From NCBI GenBank assembly GCA_033813635.1, contig JAPXRI010000007.1:38107-102106 (forward strand): a DNA stretch of 64,000 nt, written 5' to 3'. Source of the DNA: JAPXRI01 sp033813635 (GTDB lineage Bacteria; Bacillota; Clostridia; Oscillospirales; QAMX01). Position 1 is the stretch's first letter. Each line of letters starts with the position of its first letter. Shown here piece after piece: positions 62,437-64,000 of the stretch. The notes beneath the pieces are model-generated. The model was not told where the DNA came from. It saw only the letters and a program-made list of their open reading frames with translations, and searched no databases. The position numbers and the translations under genes are program-made.

Positions 62437-63051
62437 ATGGAAAAGAAACCCGTTGAACTCGGAAAAATTTTTACCACCATTGCGTTCATGTTGGTCTTGG
62501 TGACCTGCGCGAGCTTTAACATGTATACGCTGTTTATCCTGATCGCGATGTTCGCGGTCGCGTTTATCAAGAAAGAAGATCAGACAAGCCTTGTTTCGCT
62601 CCTCGAATCGATTTATCTCGTGCTGGTTTTCGGCGCGATACGCCTCGTCGTCTCCTTCTTCCGGTCGGCGATCGGCCAGATAATCATATGGGCCGACGGC
62701 AACACTCTCGGCGCGTTCGCGGACATTTTCGGCATAATTAGTTTTCTTGTGGCGGTAGCGCTGGCGCTGATCGCCCTGATGGCGCTAATAAACTCACTTT
62801 CCGGCAAACCCACGCAGACGCCCGCCGTATCGGCGCTCGCGGCGAAGTCCTTCGGCATCTTCGTTCCGAAGCCGGTCTATTACCCGTCGTACCCGCAGCA
62901 GGCTCCGGCAACTCCGCAGCAGGCTCCGGCAGCTCCGCAGCAGGCTCAGACTGCTCCGCAGCCCGCAGCTCCCGCGGCGTGGACCTGCGCCTGCGGACAC
63001 GTGAACACCGGCTCCTTCTGTGCGGCCTGCGGGAAACCCAAGGCGATGTAA
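62437..63051 (+). CDS. membrane protein with C-terminal zinc ribbon
   Basis: The ATG at 62437 follows GGAGG; the in-frame extension to 62377 covers the promoter. The 204-residue product has two or three membrane helices (TTIAFMLVLVTCASFNMYTL, SIYLVLVFGAIRLVVSFF, IISFLVAVALALIALMALI), a Pro/Gln/Ala linker with a repeated PQQAPA unit, and a C-terminal zinc ribbon CACGHVNTGSFCAACG. Linker and ribbon are cytoplasmic or surface depending on orientation. No enzyme motif is visible. A sensor or scaffold role is possible. It is followed after 40 bp by a gene with an N-terminal zinc ribbon. Confidence 0.7.
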   Translation: MEKKPVELGKIFTTIAFMLVLVTCASFNMYTLFILIAMFAVAFIKKEDQTSLVSLLESIYLVLVFGAIRLVVSFFRSAIGQIIIWADGNTLGAFADIFGIISFLVAVALALIALMALINSLSGKPTQTPAVSALAAKSFGIFVPKPVYYPSYPQQAPATPQQAPAAPQQAQTAPQPAAPAAWTCACGHVNTGSFCAACGKPKAM

Positions 63052-63091
63052 GCAAAACGCCTATACATAATTAAACGGGAGAGTGAAGTAA

Positions 63092-63742
63092 ATGATCTGC
63101 AAAAACTGCGGAAAAGAAATCGATGACAGCTCGATATACTGCACGGAATGCGGCACAAAAGTCTCTTCCACAATAGCGGAACAACCTGTAGTCGAAGATA
63201 AACCGGAAGCGGATATTGCCGCCGAAAACAACGGCGTTGCGGCGACCTCCGAGCCGGCTTCGGCAGAACCGGCCGCGGATGCCGCTCCCTCGACTGTATC
63301 GAACCCCTACCAACCGCAGAGTGCGGAGCCCTTTCCGCGGGAACCCCAGAGACAGGTCAGCCGGTTTGACGGCTATCAACCCTACGCGCAGCAAAACACG
63401 CAGAACTTCCGCCAACCGCCCCCGGCCTATGCGCCGCCGGCGCCCGCACTCTATCAGCAAAAGCCGGCTGCCTCCGAAACCGCGCAAAAACCGGTGTCCA
63501 CCGGGGTTTACATCCTGCTGATGATTGTCGGCGCGATACCGCTGCTCGGTCTTTTGGTCCATATCATCGCGCTGGCGGCTACCAAAAACAAGGGCTTTAA
63601 GAATTATTGCCGCGCCTATGTGATACTCGGCATCATCCTGCTCGTTTTGACAATCGCGGCGTTTATTGTCGGATACTTCATGTTTGACAAGGTTCAGGAA
63701 TTCTTACGCCAGTTCAATATTGATATTGAAAAATCATTTTAG
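63092..63742 (+). CDS. zinc-ribbon membrane protein (N-terminal ribbon)
   Basis: The 216-residue product begins with MICKNCGKEIDDSSIYCTEC, a double-Cys zinc ribbon, followed by a low-complexity acidic/Pro/Gln/Tyr-rich linker (about 30-130) and two membrane helices near the C-terminus (VYILLMIVGAIPLLGLLVHI and YVILGIILLVLTIAAFIVGY). Such ribbon-linker-helix proteins are common in Firmicutes. It pairs with the preceding gene, which has the opposite order (helices first, ribbon last). Function unknown. GGGAGAG lies before the ATG, and a hairpin follows the stop. Confidence 0.75.
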   Translation: MICKNCGKEIDDSSIYCTECGTKVSSTIAEQPVVEDKPEADIAAENNGVAATSEPASAEPAADAAPSTVSNPYQPQSAEPFPREPQRQVSRFDGYQPYAQQNTQNFRQPPPAYAPPAPALYQQKPAASETAQKPVSTGVYILLMIVGAIPLLGLLVHIIALAATKNKGFKNYCRAYVILGIILLVLTIAAFIVGYFMFDKVQEFLRQFNIDIEKSF

Positions 63743-63758
63743 AAGCTGCGGATCATTG

Positions 63759-63792
63759 AAATCGCGGTCCGGTAACAACCGGGCCGCGATTT
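63759..63792 (+). terminator. hairpin after the second zinc-ribbon gene
   Basis: Arms 63759-63772 and 63779-63792 pair over 14 bp with one G-U wobble and a 6-base loop. The tail is not T-rich, so it may be a terminator or the first member of the hairpin series that follows. Confidence 0.65.
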
Positions 63793-63995
63793 ACAGACTG
63801 TTGAAAAAGTTCTGTAAAAGATTACCCGCTACAGCGGTTTTACTCAAATACGTTTTTCCGGCGACATGTGCGCCGGAAAAACACCTCATCCAGCGCCGAG
63901 CGGGCGCGATTCCGGGGGTATCGGACCGCTTGCGGTCCGAACATAGGGGGTATTGGATACCCCCTATGCAGCGTGTTGACATAGTCAACACGCTG
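63791..63995. repeat. series of inverted repeats at the window edge
   Basis: In about 205 bp there are at least five further hairpins: 7-bp arms 63791-63797/63811-63817; 12-bp perfect arms 63852-63863/63871-63882; 9-bp arms 63921-63929/63932-63940; 12-bp arms 63942-63953/63957-63968; and 12-bp arms 63969-63980/63984-63995. The last two directly adjoin. No open reading frame of interest is present. This density is far above the rest of the window and suggests an intergenic repeat element or the margin of a mobile element that continues beyond base 64000. Confidence 0.7.
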
Positions 63996-64000
63996 AGAAT

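Noticed and set aside
62880..62960. Short tandem repeat that might suggest a CRISPR or satellite
   Set aside because: The repeat unit is coding (PQQAPA linker), in frame, with no unique spacers.

Overview
The window reads as a chromosomal segment of a Gram-positive, low-to-mid GC bacterium of the class Clostridia, most likely Oscillospirales/Ruminococcaceae-like (inference). The reasons are a rimP-nusA-rnpM-infB-rbfA operon in Firmicutes order, a T-box leader, MurT/GatD, YqeG, a VanW-domain protein, ECF S components, a PPi-type phosphofructokinase, RecD2, and many TTG/GTG starts with strong AGGAGG-type ribosome sites. There are no plasmid, phage, CRISPR, rRNA or tRNA genes that I can see. Sigma-A-like promoters (TTGNNN, 16-18 bp, TATAAT) and hairpin terminators are frequent and define many transcription units.

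Layout. 1-4.7 kb: end of an ABC exporter, a GreA-type factor, a phosphoesterase, an acetyltransferase, a DapA-family aldolase, then a decayed FliB-like methylase gene beside a perfect 40-bp palindrome. 4.7-9.6 kb: a Val-specific T-box leader and an archaeal-type valyl-tRNA synthetase, a TIM-barrel protein and a broken EFR1 flavodoxin/ferredoxin gene. 9.7-16.7 kb: a MarR-controlled heterodimeric ABC exporter, a LysR regulator divergent from two half-size chromate transporters, and ferritin. 16.7-20.4 kb: acetyltransferase, GH20-like protein, lipoprotein, cytidine deaminase. 20.5-30.3 kb: the nusA-infB operon (with a leader terminator and no ylxQ) running on through nrnA, truB, ribF and then murT-gatD. 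30.3-38 kb: a sugar isomerase/dehydrogenase pair, YqeG, an SGNH hydrolase, decayed DNA, PPi-PFK, DUF1015. 38.2-46.8 kb: three unrecognised small genes, trpS with an aminotransferase, then an AEC transporter/ECF S component/recD2/comF run. 46.9-55.9 kb: mreB-murC-uxaC, VanW protein, GH38 alpha-mannosidase. 56-62.2 kb: one apparent six-gene unit TSCPD-asnA-asnS-ECF S-aspartate aminotransferase-purB. 62.4-64 kb: two zinc-ribbon membrane proteins and a dense series of hairpins at the window edge.

How the parts fit. Several genes concern amino acid charging and nitrogen flow: valS, trpS, asnS, the ammonia-using AsnA, and an aspartate aminotransferase. The most striking feature is the GatD homologue: the glutaminase subunit that should feed ammonia to MurT lacks both the catalytic Cys and the His expected from the family. 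With AsnA using free ammonia, this suggests (inference) a cell that relies on free ammonium for some amidations, or a MurT/GatD pair with a changed job. The glycosidases and uronate isomerase fit a carbohydrate-degrading gut or anaerobic habitat. Three disrupted genes (FliB-like, EFR1-like and an unidentified gene near 35.2 kb) and the palindromes mark places of gene decay.
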